Assembly: GCA_024280115.1 (NCBI GenBank)
Contig: JAJRQT010000081.1
Coordinates: forward strand, 23,295-87,294
Length of the DNA: 64,000 nucleotides
Direction: 5' to 3'
Source: Bacteroidota bacterium
Lineage (GTDB): Bacteria; Bacteroidota; Bacteroidia; Cytophagales; Cyclobacteriaceae
The notes under the pieces are model-generated. The model did no database searches. It was not told the origin of the DNA and saw only the letters and a list, made by a program, of their open reading frames with translations. Numbering within the stretch: position 1 is the first letter of the stretch; every line of letters starts with the position of its first letter. This document shows positions 8,950 to 17,583 of the stretch, piece after piece. Made by a program: the position numbers and the translations under genes.

Positions 8950-9795
8950 ATGAGCAAAAGAGGCGGATTTCAAGAACTATTTTTTAGCACGATCATGCCA
9001 AAGGTATATGGTATTGGTGCTGCTGTCGTAATCGTAGGAGCTATGTTTAAATTATTGCATATTGCTGGTGCGGGAATTATGTTAGGTGTAGGATTAACAA
9101 CGGAAGCAATTATTTTCTTTCTGAGTGCGTTTGAACCTAAAAAAGCTGAGCCGGATTGGACGAAAGTTTATCCTGAATTGGCAGAAGATTTTGATGGTGT
9201 GGCCAGAGCCAGATCAGTGAGAAGCAAACCTCAGGAGTCTGTAAGTAAGAAATTAGATACAATGCTTGAGAGTGCTAAGATCGGCCCTGAGTTGGTTGAT
9301 AGCTTGGGTAGAGGGATGAGACAATTGTCAGAAACCACCTCCAAATTAGGCAAAGTTGGGGATGCTGCACTTGCAACTGGTGAATACTCCAATTCTATAA
9401 AAGCTGCCACGACTAATATTAATAAAATGAACCAGTCTTACGCTGAAAGTGTAGGTTCGATGGTCGAGATGGCTTCGGTCTCCAGAAATGCAACTGCCGA
9501 AATGGCAAATGCCTCTAAAGATGCGAAGGAATATCATGGCCAGGTGCAAAGCGTGACTAAAAACCTGGGGGCTCTTAATGCTGTTTATGAAATGGAATTG
9601 CAAGACGCAAATCAGCATGTAAAAGCCATGAATAAGTTTTATACAAACTTAACTCAGTCCTTAGACAGTATGGCCAAGGCGACTGAAGATGCTGAAACTT
9701 TCAAAGGTGAAATAAATAAGCTTACAACAAACTTATCAAAGCTTAATAATATTTATGGCGGCATGATCAACGCCATGAAGGGAAGTCAGGCCTAA
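8950..9795 (+). CDS. gldL: T9SS/gliding motor protein GldL
   Basis: A 281-residue inner membrane protein. Two transmembrane helices at about residues 17-37 and 42-61 (KVYGIGAAVVIVGAMF and MLGVGLTTEAIIFF) are followed by a long, Ala- and Ser-rich cytoplasmic coiled-coil with repeated T-x-N-L-x-x-L-N-x-x-Y units (for example near residues 197 and 257). GldL pentamers surround a GldM dimer and form a proton-driven rotary motor. E52 in the second helix is the likely counterpart of the essential glutamate of Flavobacterium GldL. Downstream gldM overlaps its function and follows after 33 bp. Confidence 0.95.
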   Translation: MSKRGGFQELFFSTIMPKVYGIGAAVVIVGAMFKLLHIAGAGIMLGVGLTTEAIIFFLSAFEPKKAEPDWTKVYPELAEDFDGVARARSVRSKPQESVSKKLDTMLESAKIGPELVDSLGRGMRQLSETTSKLGKVGDAALATGEYSNSIKAATTNINKMNQSYAESVGSMVEMASVSRNATAEMANASKDAKEYHGQVQSVTKNLGALNAVYEMELQDANQHVKAMNKFYTNLTQSLDSMAKATEDAETFKGEINKLTTNLSKLNNIYGGMINAMKGSQA

Positions 9796-9828
9796 TTAAT
9801 TTATTATTGATTATTAAAATATATAATT

Positions 9829-11391
9829 ATGGCTCCAAAAGAAACCCCAAGACAAAAGATGATAGGCATGATGTACCTGGTACTGACTGCCATGCTTGCA
9901 CTGAATGTTGATACAGCTGTATTGGAAAGATTCGAGTTGATAAACGGAACTCTTGAAGAACAGGTGAAAAACAACGGTGTGAGAAACGGAAATACCGTAA
10001 AAAGTATAGCAGCAACAGTTGAAGAGAAAGGCAAACGAAAAGATGATGTTGCGGTTCTCGAGAAGGCAGAAGCCGTTAGAAAGAAAACGGATGAAATTAT
10101 TACCTACATGAATCAGTTAAAAACTGAGATCGTGGAATATACCGGAGGTATTGAAGATGAAAGACTTGTAGGCGCAAGAGATATGGATAAAATTGCGACT
10201 TATATGATTACTGAAAAGAGAGCGGTTGAACTAAAGACCAGACTTAATGACTATACTTCATGGCTTTCAAGTACAACGGGGAAAGAATTTCAATCTGTGG
10301 CACTCGACGGGAAGGACGACCCATTTTGGAGTACAATCCGTAATCAGAGATCGAAGAGTTTTGCAGAACTGATGTTTGAAAGTGTCCCTACTGCTGGTGG
10401 TTTGGCATCGATGAGTCAGCTAGAAGGCAGACTTCTGGATTATGAAGAAGTGGCATTGGGTATTTTAAGTCAAAGCATTGGCGCAAAGGATTTGTCTTTT
10501 GATAAAATTGTACCGATGGTGCTTCCGGAATCACAGCTTGTCGCTGCCGGTGCGAAATACAAAGCAAAGATGTTTATTTCTGCTTCCGCATCTGGAATTA
10601 CTCCAACAATGAAGTTGAATGGAAGAAGTATTCCAGTGGATTCAGAAGGCTTTGGTGCTGTAGAATTTCCTGTAAAGGCTGAAAAATATGATGCCAATGG
10701 TCATCAAAAGAAAAGCTTTACTGCGGAAATCAAGATTGGTGACCAGGTATTCAAACAGCAAATTAATTATATAGTTGCCAGGCCGGTTATTCAGATTCAG
10801 TCTGCATCGGTTCAGGCGCTCTATAGAAATTGTGGAAACAAATTGGATGTTCAGGTACCTGCGCTTGGCGCGGCCTACAATCCATCTTTTAAAGTAAAAG
10901 GTGGTTCTTCGCAAGGTGGAAAAGGTGGAAAAGTAACTATTATACCGACTTCACCTACTGTAGATCTTTCCGTTTATAGCAGTGGTACTTTTATCGGATC
11001 TCAGAAATTCAGGGTAAAGGGTATTCCAAAACCTGAACTGGTATTGAAAAGTGGAGGGAAGGAAATCAATTTGAAACGCGGTGTCAGCAAAGTTCCAAGA
11101 GAGATTTCACTTAGTGCTGTTCCTGATGCTGATTTTGCACAATTTTTACCACAGGATGCCAGATACAGGGTTACAAAATGGGAAGTTACTTTAGCAAGAG
11201 GCTCCAGACCAATAGAGGTTAAGCAAGTCACAAGTACAAAAGCCAACTTAGCTTCATTTGTATCCAAAGCACGTCCGGGAGACAGAATTGTGGTCCAAGC
11301 TAAAGAAGTTCAAAGGATGAACTTTAGAAATGAAAAAGAAAACGTAAAAATTGGAGTTAACTCAGCTATTAAAACTGTACCAATTAATTAA
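9829..11391 (+). CDS. gldM: T9SS/gliding motor protein GldM (PorM)
   Basis: A 520-residue protein starting MAPKETPRQKM, then a single transmembrane helix (about residues 13-33, IGMMYLVLTAMLALNV) and a long periplasmic part of four domains. GldM dimers pass through the GldL pentamer and carry motor torque to the GldKN ring. The N-terminal half is helical (D1). From about residue 225 the sequence becomes beta-rich and Ig-like (D2-D4), for example ALYRNCGNKLDVQVPALG and the pairs of G-x-P-K-P-E-L-V-L. Length and order match the family. The N-terminal motif MYLVLTAMLALNVD is nearly invariant in GldM proteins. Confidence 0.95.
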   Translation: MAPKETPRQKMIGMMYLVLTAMLALNVDTAVLERFELINGTLEEQVKNNGVRNGNTVKSIAATVEEKGKRKDDVAVLEKAEAVRKKTDEIITYMNQLKTEIVEYTGGIEDERLVGARDMDKIATYMITEKRAVELKTRLNDYTSWLSSTTGKEFQSVALDGKDDPFWSTIRNQRSKSFAELMFESVPTAGGLASMSQLEGRLLDYEEVALGILSQSIGAKDLSFDKIVPMVLPESQLVAAGAKYKAKMFISASASGITPTMKLNGRSIPVDSEGFGAVEFPVKAEKYDANGHQKKSFTAEIKIGDQVFKQQINYIVARPVIQIQSASVQALYRNCGNKLDVQVPALGAAYNPSFKVKGGSSQGGKGGKVTIIPTSPTVDLSVYSSGTFIGSQKFRVKGIPKPELVLKSGGKEINLKRGVSKVPREISLSAVPDADFAQFLPQDARYRVTKWEVTLARGSRPIEVKQVTSTKANLASFVSKARPGDRIVVQAKEVQRMNFRNEKENVKIGVNSAIKTVPIN

Positions 11392-11402
11392 ATCACATTA
11401 TC

Positions 11403-12248
11403 ATGAAAAAAGCATTATTTAGCATTTTAATTCTTTTCCTGATAGTTTCTGTAGAAGCATCTGCTCAAGAGAAAGGACAAATTGCGAATGAAAATTCAGT
11501 ATATCCGATTCCATACAATAACCAGATGTACAAAAGGACAGTCTGGAGAAGAATGGATCTCAAGGAAAAGCAAAACAGACCTTTCTTTTCTACAAGCAAT
11601 GAGATAACGAGAATTATCATCGGCGCCGTTGAGAGTGGTTTGATCTATCCTTATGAAGATGATTCACTCAACAAGAGAATGTCGAAAGAACAATTTCTTG
11701 AAAATCTAAAGCTCCCAACGGATGATGATGATGATTTTGGAGCGGCTGATGATGCTGGATTTGGTGATGACTCAGGCGCCTGGGGTGGCAATGCCGGATG
11801 GGGTGATGAAGAAGAGACTGCATCTGCTATTCAATACTACGATGCTACTCAATTGAATATCATGAGGATAAAAGAAGACATGATATTTGACCAGGTGAGA
11901 TCGAGATTGTATTGGGATATCCAATCATTTGAAATGATCATACCGGCAACCGAAGTAGCAACCGGTATCGAAAAATCAGTTGGTGTTTTTAAGTACAAGG
12001 ATCTGGAGAAACTTTTCAGAAGTATGCCGGACAGAGCTATTTGGTATAACAGGCAAAATACTGCGCAACATAGGAATATGGCCGATGCCTTTCTGTTAAG
12101 GTTGTTTAGCGCCAGGGTTGTAAAGGTTTCCAACCCAAGGGATGACTGGATTCAAGATATTTCTCCCGATCAAAGATCTGCGCTGTTCAAATCTCAGCAA
12201 GAGGAATATAAACTCATTGAGTACGAACATAATCTTTGGGAATTTTAG
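11403..12248 (+). CDS. gldN: T9SS ring protein GldN (PorN)
   Basis: A 281-residue periplasmic protein with a signal peptide ending A-S-A-Q (about residue 22). The family phrase YKRTVWRRMDLKEKQN (about residues 41-56) is followed by a low-complexity Asp/Gly insert (DDDDDFGAADDAGFGDD, about residues 107-123) and a second conserved block around QLNIMRIKEDMIFDQ. GldN/PorN binds GldK/PorK to form the periplasmic ring. The Asp/Gly insert is a variable, probably disordered linker. It is the last gene of gldKLMN, 11 bp after gldM and just before a strong hairpin terminator. Confidence 0.94.
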   Translation: MKKALFSILILFLIVSVEASAQEKGQIANENSVYPIPYNNQMYKRTVWRRMDLKEKQNRPFFSTSNEITRIIIGAVESGLIYPYEDDSLNKRMSKEQFLENLKLPTDDDDDFGAADDAGFGDDSGAWGGNAGWGDEEETASAIQYYDATQLNIMRIKEDMIFDQVRSRLYWDIQSFEMIIPATEVATGIEKSVGVFKYKDLEKLFRSMPDRAIWYNRQNTAQHRNMADAFLLRLFSARVVKVSNPRDDWIQDISPDQRSALFKSQQEEYKLIEYEHNLWEF

Positions 12249-12269
12249 TGAAATTTTATAGAATATATA

Positions 12270-12303
12270 AAAAAAGGACTTCAATATTGAGGTCCTTTTT
12301 TTA
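12270..12303 (+). terminator. Intrinsic terminator after gldN
   Basis: The left arm AAAAAGGACTTCAAT pairs with ATTGAGGTCCTTTTT (one T-G wobble) around an almost absent loop, and the T-run continues to 12303. The A-run on the left makes it potentially bidirectional, so it could also help end aspS, which converges from the right. Confidence 0.88.
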
Positions 12304-12430
12304 TGTTTGGATTTTGCCATTGGATGTTCAATACTTTTGATTAATAATGTTTTGGATGCCCGGTGATCGATGCAATTATCAAACAATTATCGTAAGAACT
12401 GCGACTATTCGGCTATCGCTAGGATAAATT

Positions 12431-14179
12431 CTAATCTTTTAAATCTAATCCCAATTCATCTAATTGTTCTTTAGATATTGTGGATGGTGAATCTATCATC
12501 ACGTCTCTACCAGAATTGTTTTTTGGGAAAGCAATATAATCTCTGATGGAGTCTGACCCTCCAAACATGGCGCAAAGCCTGTCAAATCCAAAAGCGATAC
12601 CACCATGAGGTGGGGCGCCATATTCAAAGGCGTCCATCAAGAATCCGAACTGTTTTTTAGCCTCATCATCCGTAAATCCCAGGGCTTTAAACATTTGCTG
12701 CTGCAATTCCTTGTTATGGATTCTGATGGATCCACCACCAATTTCTACACCATTGATCACCAAATCGTAGGCATTTGCCTTTACTGAGCCCGGATCGCTT
12801 GACAATTTTTCTAAGTCATCCGGTTTTGGAGAGGTAAACGGATGATGCATGGCGTGAAATCTCTGAGAATCCTCATCCCACTCAAGCAATGGAAAATCAA
12901 GTACCCAAAGGGCTTTAAATTCATCTTTATTTTTTAACCCGAGATCTTCACCAATTTTGAGTCTTAATTCAGATAGAGCACCTCTTATTTGATCAGTAAC
13001 CCCCGAGAGTATTAAAAGAAGGTCGCCGGGATTGGCATTCATTTTATCCGTCCATTTTTTTAAATCTTCCTGATTGTAAAACTTATCAACCGAAGATTTG
13101 AATGTGCCGTCTTCATTGCATTTTACATAAACCAAACCCTTAGCGCCAATCTGAGGTTTTCTCACGTAATCCGTGAGCGCGTATAGTTGTTTCCTGGAAT
13201 AATGGGCACATCCGGCAGCGCAGATTCCTACGACCAATTCAGAATCATCAAATACTTTAAATCCTTTACCCTTTGCAACATCGTTCAATTCCACAAACAG
13301 CATTTCGAACCTGGTATCGGGCTTATCGTTACCATAATTCTTCATCGCATGATCATAGGTCATTCTCTCCACATTTTCCAGTTTGTAGCCCATTACTTTA
13401 TCGAAGAGATGGACGGTAAGACCTTCAAAAGTATTGAGAATATCTTCCCGGTCAATGAACGACATTTCACAGTCGATCTGAGTAAATTCTGGTTGCCGGT
13501 CAGCTCTAAGGTCTTCATCACGGAAACATTTTACAATTTGAAAATACCTGTCTATTCCAGATACCATCAGCAATTGTTTGAAAGTCTGAGGCGATTGCGG
13601 TAAAGCATAAAACTCACCCTGATTGACCCTGGAAGGAACTATAAAATCCCGTGCGCCTTCAGGTGTGGATTTTATGAGAAACGGCGTTTCTATTTCCATG
13701 AAATTTTTTAAATCCAGATAGTTCCTTGTTTGCTGTAGCATTTTGTGCCTCAACTCGAGATTTTTTCTGACTGGATTTCTGCGGATATCCAGGTATCTAT
13801 ATTTCATTCTCAATTCATCACCTCCATCTGTATTATCTTCGATGGTAAAAGGCGGAACATTTGAGGCATTCAAAATCTCAATTTCGCTGACTTCAATTTC
13901 TATATCTCCTGTCTGAATTTTATCGTTTTTAGAATACCGTTCCAAAACACTTCCCGAAGTCCTGATCACAAATTCTCTTCCCAGGCTTCGAACAATGTCA
14001 ATAATTTCTTTTGCAGTTTTACTTTCATCAAAGGCCAATTGAGTTACCCCATATCGATCGCGAAGATCCACCCAGATCATACCGCCTTTATCTCTTACTT
14101 TGTGTACCCATCCACTCAGTGTGACATTTTTATTTACATCATCAAGGCGTAATTCGCCGCAAGTATGTGTTCTTAGCAT
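12431..14179 (-). CDS. aspS: Aspartate--tRNA ligase
   Basis: Class II aminoacyl-tRNA synthetase that charges tRNA-Asp. The ATG at 14179 gives [14 protein letters not shown], the normal bacterial N-terminus, and about 582 residues. A longer in-frame start at 14227 adds 16 non-conserved residues and is rejected. Domains in order: OB-fold anticodon-binding domain (1-105); catalytic core with motif 1 around [20 protein letters not shown] (about residue 130), motif 2 [18 protein letters not shown] (about residue 200) and motif 3 [15 protein letters not shown] (about residue 515); and a GAD insertion between motifs 2 and 3 typical of bacterial AspRS. A minus-strand TACATTTG box lies 25 nt upstream of the start. 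Confidence 0.96.
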   Translation of the reverse strand: MLRTHTCGELRLDDVNKNVTLSGWVHKVRDKGGMIWVDLRDRYGVTQLAFDESKTAKEIIDIVRSLGREFVIRTSGSVLERYSKNDKIQTGDIEIEVSEIEILNASNVPPFTIEDNTDGGDELRMKYRYLDIRRNPVRKNLELRHKMLQQTRNYLDLKNFMEIETPFLIKSTPEGARDFIVPSRVNQGEFYALPQSPQTFKQLLMVSGIDRYFQIVKCFRDEDLRADRQPEFTQIDCEMSFIDREDILNTFEGLTVHLFDKVMGYKLENVERMTYDHAMKNYGNDKPDTRFEMLFVELNDVAKGKGFKVFDDSELVVGICAAGCAHYSRKQLYALTDYVRKPQIGAKGLVYVKCNEDGTFKSSVDKFYNQEDLKKWTDKMNANPGDLLLILSGVTDQIRGALSELRLKIGEDLGLKNKDEFKALWVLDFPLLEWDEDSQRFHAMHHPFTSPKPDDLEKLSSDPGSVKANAYDLVINGVEIGGGSIRIHNKELQQQMFKALGFTDDEAKKQFGFLMDAFEYGAPPHGGIAFGFDRLCAMFGGSDSIRDYIAFPKNNSGRDVMIDSPSTISKEQLDELGLDLKD

Positions 14180-14203
14180 AATTTCTATTTTCAAATGAGT
14201 TTG

Positions 14204-14211
14204 CAAATGTA
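14204..14211 (-). promoter_or_regulatory. -7 box of aspS
   Basis: Minus strand reads TACATTTG, an exact TAnnTTTG match 25 nt upstream of the ATG at 14179. This also supports that start over the longer one at 14227, which would place the box inside the gene. Confidence 0.4.
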
Positions 14212-14353
14212 AAAAATGTTTTATCAAATGACTTTAATAATCATTTGTAAATGCACATGTTATGTAAATAATTAACTCACCGGTTTGAAAAATCAAATAC
14301 CTTTTGTCAATTTGTGCATCGTTAAGTTTTTTAATTCTAAAGACCAATAAATT

Positions 14354-15322
14354 ATGCTGCGAAGACCCAGAAGAAACCGAAAAAGTGAAGTTGTCAGAGA
14401 GCTAGTTGTGGAGACAAGACTATCGAAAAATGATTTGATTTTCCCTCTTTTTATGGTAGATGGAGAGCATATAAAACAAGAAGTTGCTTCAATGCCCGGA
14501 ATATTCAGATTCAGTGTTGACAATTTGCTTGAGGAAATCAATGAGTGCATGCAACTCGGCATCAAAACATTTTGCCTTTTTCCGGCTTTTGAAGAACGTT
14601 TGAAAGATAAATATGCCTCTGTCAGCTCCGATCCATATAATTTTTATTTACGGGCAATTGAAAAAATAAAGAAAGAAATTCCCGAAGCATGTATTATGAC
14701 AGATGTAGCAATGGATCCTTATAGTTCAGATGGGCATGATGGGTTGGTGGAAAATGGCGAAATTCTCAATGATGAGACACTGGAGATTTTAGCGCAGATG
14801 TCGCTTGCCCAGGCAAAGGTGGGTGCGGACATACTTGGCCCATCGGATATGATGGATGGTAGAATAGAATATATCAGGGAAATGTTGGACGATGAAGGAT
14901 TTAGCAAAGTTTCTATCATGTCATACACTGCTAAATATGCCAGTGCTTTTTACGGCCCCTTCAGGGATGCCTTGGATTCTGCTCCGAAAGCCGGTGATAA
15001 AAAAACCTATCAGATGAATCCTGCTAATGTTAAAGAAGCATTGATCGAAGCTGAACTTGATGAAATGGAAGGCGCTGACATGCTCATGGTGAAACCCGCA
15101 TTATCCTATCTCGATGTTATTAAAGAATTGAGCGAAGTAAGCAATCTTCCTATTGCAGCATACAATGTAAGTGGCGAATATGCCATGATCAAGGCAGCAG
15201 ATCAAAAAGGATGGCTCGATGGTGAAAAAACCATGTTGGAAGTACTCCTTAGTATCCGGAGAGCCGGAGCAAAAATCATCCTTACTTATTTTGCAAAAGA
15301 ATATGCTCAATTAGGATTGTAA
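14354..15322 (+). CDS. hemB: Delta-aminolevulinic acid dehydratase (porphobilinogen synthase)
   Basis: Condenses two 5-aminolevulinate molecules to porphobilinogen in heme synthesis. The 322 residues show both Schiff-base lysines, K194 (SYTAKYAS) and K247 (MVKPAL), and the family core GPSDMMDGR. The three cysteines that bind catalytic zinc in the animal and E. coli enzymes are replaced by A119, D121 and D129 in DVAMDPYSSDGHDG. This is the aspartate-type site of the magnesium-dependent or zinc-independent class. It is transcribed divergently from aspS across a 174-bp spacer and followed 71 bp later by an exported MORN-type protein. Confidence 0.95.
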   Translation: MLRRPRRNRKSEVVRELVVETRLSKNDLIFPLFMVDGEHIKQEVASMPGIFRFSVDNLLEEINECMQLGIKTFCLFPAFEERLKDKYASVSSDPYNFYLRAIEKIKKEIPEACIMTDVAMDPYSSDGHDGLVENGEILNDETLEILAQMSLAQAKVGADILGPSDMMDGRIEYIREMLDDEGFSKVSIMSYTAKYASAFYGPFRDALDSAPKAGDKKTYQMNPANVKEALIEAELDEMEGADMLMVKPALSYLDVIKELSEVSNLPIAAYNVSGEYAMIKAADQKGWLDGEKTMLEVLLSIRRAGAKIILTYFAKEYAQLGL

Positions 15323-15393
15323 TTTTTCATATTGAAAAAATATTTAGCAACGGGAATCGTTTCATATTTTAGATTTTGGATTTTTTATAATTA

Positions 15394-16266
15394 ATGAATT
15401 TTAAACCATTTATTTTTATTTTCATTTCCCTATGCAGCTTTTCTATATTGAAAGCTCAGAGTGAAGAGAGCCCTGCAGATTCTACTGAGTTCGATATTTT
15501 TGGAGATACGGAAGACGGATTTAGTTTGATTAATGATTCTCCGCTCACCTTGAATATGGAAAGAGAGATGGAGCTTTCAAAAGAGGCCAAAGATGCCAGG
15601 AAAGAGAGAGAAAAAAAGAGAAAAAAGAAGTGGTTTTATGGAATGAAAACCAAGAAAGGATTTACCAGACGCGGGGTTGGAGATAATGTAGAACTTGAAA
15701 TATTTTACTATCTCAAAGACTACAGAGAAACAGATCCCTATGTTCCCCAGGTTTATTGGTATGATTTTACAAGAAAACGCATCAGGACCTCTGGTAAAAT
15801 AGATGATAAAAGAGGCGTAATTCTTCATGGCCCATACAAGAAGATTGTAAACGAGCAGGTGATTGTAGAAGGTATTTTTTATAAAGGCACCAAGAATGGC
15901 AGATGGACAAGATATGACCGAAATGATATTTTGGTTGACAAAAGGAAATACTTCAGAGGATGGCCCAAGGACTCTAAAGTTAGATACTATGATGATAAAC
16001 GGACAAAACTACTGGAAGTAATCCCCATTGTGTACGGAAAAAAGAATGGTGCTTATTTCAAGTTCCATGAAAATGGCACGGTTGCCGTTGTTGGTAAATA
16101 TGACAATGATGTTAAAGTTGGTAAATGGGTAGAGTATTATCCATTTATGCGCCGACGGAAAAAAGAAATTCAGTATCCCTCAGATCCTTATGATAAATCC
16201 TATCAGCCATTTATCAGTAAGGAGTGGGATCGTAGCAATCGGCTTGTATATCAGAGAAAACTTTAA
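15394..16266 (+). CDS. Exported MORN-repeat-like (YwqK-type) protein
   Basis: A 290-residue protein with a signal peptide ending I-L-K-A-Q (about residue 22). A highly charged segment (about residues 60-80, runs of K, E and R) follows, and then degenerate MORN/YwqK-type repeats of the pattern G-x-Y-x-x-Y-x-x-N-G-x-x-x-x-x-G-x-F/Y. The clearest units are KNGRWTRYDRNDILV, KNGAYFKFHENGTVA and KVGKWVEYY. Databases often call such proteins YwqK family antitoxin, but that name says little about function here. Likely a secreted or periplasmic protein with a repeated beta-hairpin scaffold. No conserved partner is adjacent. Confidence 0.7.
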   Translation: MNFKPFIFIFISLCSFSILKAQSEESPADSTEFDIFGDTEDGFSLINDSPLTLNMEREMELSKEAKDARKEREKKRKKKWFYGMKTKKGFTRRGVGDNVELEIFYYLKDYRETDPYVPQVYWYDFTRKRIRTSGKIDDKRGVILHGPYKKIVNEQVIVEGIFYKGTKNGRWTRYDRNDILVDKRKYFRGWPKDSKVRYYDDKRTKLLEVIPIVYGKKNGAYFKFHENGTVAVVGKYDNDVKVGKWVEYYPFMRRRKKEIQYPSDPYDKSYQPFISKEWDRSNRLVYQRKL

Positions 16267-16541
16267 AACTGATTGTTCAGTTTAGGTGCTTAGACTGCGA
16301 CATTTACAAACATGTTGTTCAAACCAGATCCCAATTGTCAGTTATGTGTTTGGGAAATTTACGTGTTCGCACTTAACGACTGAAAACTCGCAGCTAATTA
16401 TGATAGCTATCAATTGATATCACGATGATAATCGGTTTTATTTTTATCTGAATTGAAAACACGTATTTACGTTTACTAGGCTGTTTTCAAAACGGTTACC
16501 ATACTTCGGTTTAGAAGCTTTTTATATCATTCACATAAGTA

Positions 16542-17129
16542 TTAATACACATAAAGATATATGGCTATAAAATGGCTTACACTCCCGCACAAGACAAAAA
16601 GATGCCAGATAGCGTGATTATAAGGGATTCTTTCTACTGAATAAAAAATTGTCCCTATGCTATAGAATATGCCTCCCATCAAGATCCAAATTGATGCCTG
16701 CCAGGGAAGATGTTGATAGAAGGTTTTAATTTTTATTATAGCCATCCAGCCCATTGCCAGGTAAATTAAAGTGGAAATCAGTTTCAGTTTTTTAATCATG
16801 AAGAGTTTATAAATAATACCGACTGCTGCTATGCTCCACATGATAATAAAAAAAGAAATGTGTATTTCTTCACGAAGACTTACCAGTAAAAATGGGGTGT
16901 AGGTTCCGGCAATTAAAATAAAAATAGCAGTATGATCTATTAAGTGAAAAAGCTCTTTCGACTTCGGGTTGGTTAAAGCGTGATAAAGCGTGGAGGCCGA
17001 ATATAATAATAGAAGAGCGCCACAAAAGACGTAAGCGCTGAATATCTGAATAGGATCTTGATTATAGGCTTTCATTAATAGTGCAATGGTGCCGATTATA
17101 CTCAATACCACGCCAACCGCATGCGTCAT
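16542..17129 (-). CDS. Hemolysin III / PAQR-family (TrhA-like) membrane protein, N-terminus uncertain
   Basis: Seven-helix membrane protein of the hemolysin III/PAQR family. Conserved metal-ligand residues are visible: STLYHAL, LIDHTAIF with AGTYTPFLL, and WHLFVLCGSVSHF near the C-terminus. Bacterial members are linked to membrane energetics or fatty-acid homeostasis. The name hemolysin is historical. The only standard start, ATG at 17129, gives M-T-H-A-V-G-V, which is normally an internal phrase (A-N-x-x-T-H-G/A-x-G). The frame stays open upstream and encodes the expected F-Q-G-I-A-N-S just before it, but I find no ATG, GTG or TTG there. Either a rare start is used or the 5' end has been damaged. 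Confidence 0.8.
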   Translation of the reverse strand: MTHAVGVVLSIIGTIALLMKAYNQDPIQIFSAYVFCGALLLLYSASTLYHALTNPKSKELFHLIDHTAIFILIAGTYTPFLLVSLREEIHISFFIIMWSIAAVGIIYKLFMIKKLKLISTLIYLAMGWMAIIKIKTFYQHLPWQASIWILMGGIFYSIGTIFYSVERIPYNHAIWHLFVLCGSVSHFIAIYLYVY

Positions 17130-17342
17130 TGAATTAGCTATTCCTTGGAAGGAAGTGCTTTTATTTCTATATTTTTTAAGCTCAAGGGTACACGTTCTAT
17201 AGGAAAATAGTAAAAATAAATATTTTATCCATATAAGAAAAATACAATTTTTAATATAGGACTACTCATATGTTAAACAATAAATTTAAGTATAAAGTTT
17301 AAGGAGTTGAATATGTGGATGTTAAAATTTTTAGTAAAAAAA

Positions 17343-17351
17343 TGTGGATAA
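17343..17351 (-). promoter_or_regulatory. Perfect DnaA box (with two partial neighbours)
   Basis: TGTGGATAA is the exact reverse complement of the DnaA box TTATCCACA. A 7/9 match in the same orientation lies 29 bp upstream (17314-17322, TGTGGATGT), and an 8/9 match in the opposite orientation lies downstream (17414-17422, TTATCAACA). In E. coli DnaA controls nrdAB, so control of nrdJ by DnaA-ATP is plausible here. A replication origin is an alternative but is not supported by neighbouring genes. Confidence 0.5.
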
Positions 17352-17488
17352 CTTCTTAAAAAAATATTTGTATTGAAAAACCCTATTAACTACTTTCAAG
17401 ATCAATTAATACTTTATCAACATTGTATTGATTTTTTTTTGTTTGAGTCCGTCACGCAAAAAACTAAATAAAATTCCGGTCGTCAGGA

Positions 17489-17513
17489 TGTAAATTACCT
17501 TAGGTAATTTACA
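17489..17513. promoter_or_regulatory. 25-nt perfect palindrome upstream of nrdJ
   Basis: The half site TGTAAATTACCT (17489-17500) is repeated exactly in inverse (17502-17513) around one central T. It lies 70 bp before the start codon, where a repressor operator would be expected. It does not resemble the NrdR box (acaCwAtATaTwGtgt). The regulator is unknown. Confidence 0.55.
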
Positions 17514-17583
17514 GTAGAAATGTAGAATAGTACAATTTTCGAAAGAAATTGTCGTTGTGAGAAATTATTAAAATCTGTTTAAA

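Larger units (their letters stand above)
17130..17583. other. 454-bp intergenic region before the ribonucleotide reductase
   Basis: No gene is visible. The stretch is very AT-rich and holds, in order, the open N-terminal extension of the PAQR frame (to about 17260, minus strand), three DnaA-box-like nonamers (17314-17322, 17343-17351, 17414-17422) and a perfect 25-nt palindrome (17489-17513). I looked for a cobalamin riboswitch, which would fit a B12-dependent enzyme, and do not see a B12 box. The region is best read as the regulatory region of nrdJ. Confidence 0.6.

Noticed and set aside
12096..12386. Minus-strand frame across the end of gldN
   Set aside because: Overlaps gldN and its terminator; composition is not protein-like.
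13187..13603. Plus-strand frame inside aspS
   Set aside because: Antisense to a highly conserved synthetase gene.
17314..17422. Chromosomal origin
   Set aside because: Only one perfect DnaA box and no dnaA, dnaN, gidA or parAB genes nearby; kept only as an alternative reading of the box cluster.
17130..17583. Cobalamin riboswitch upstream of the B12-dependent reductase
   Set aside because: No B12 box or matching stem pattern was seen; the palindrome is not part of such a structure.
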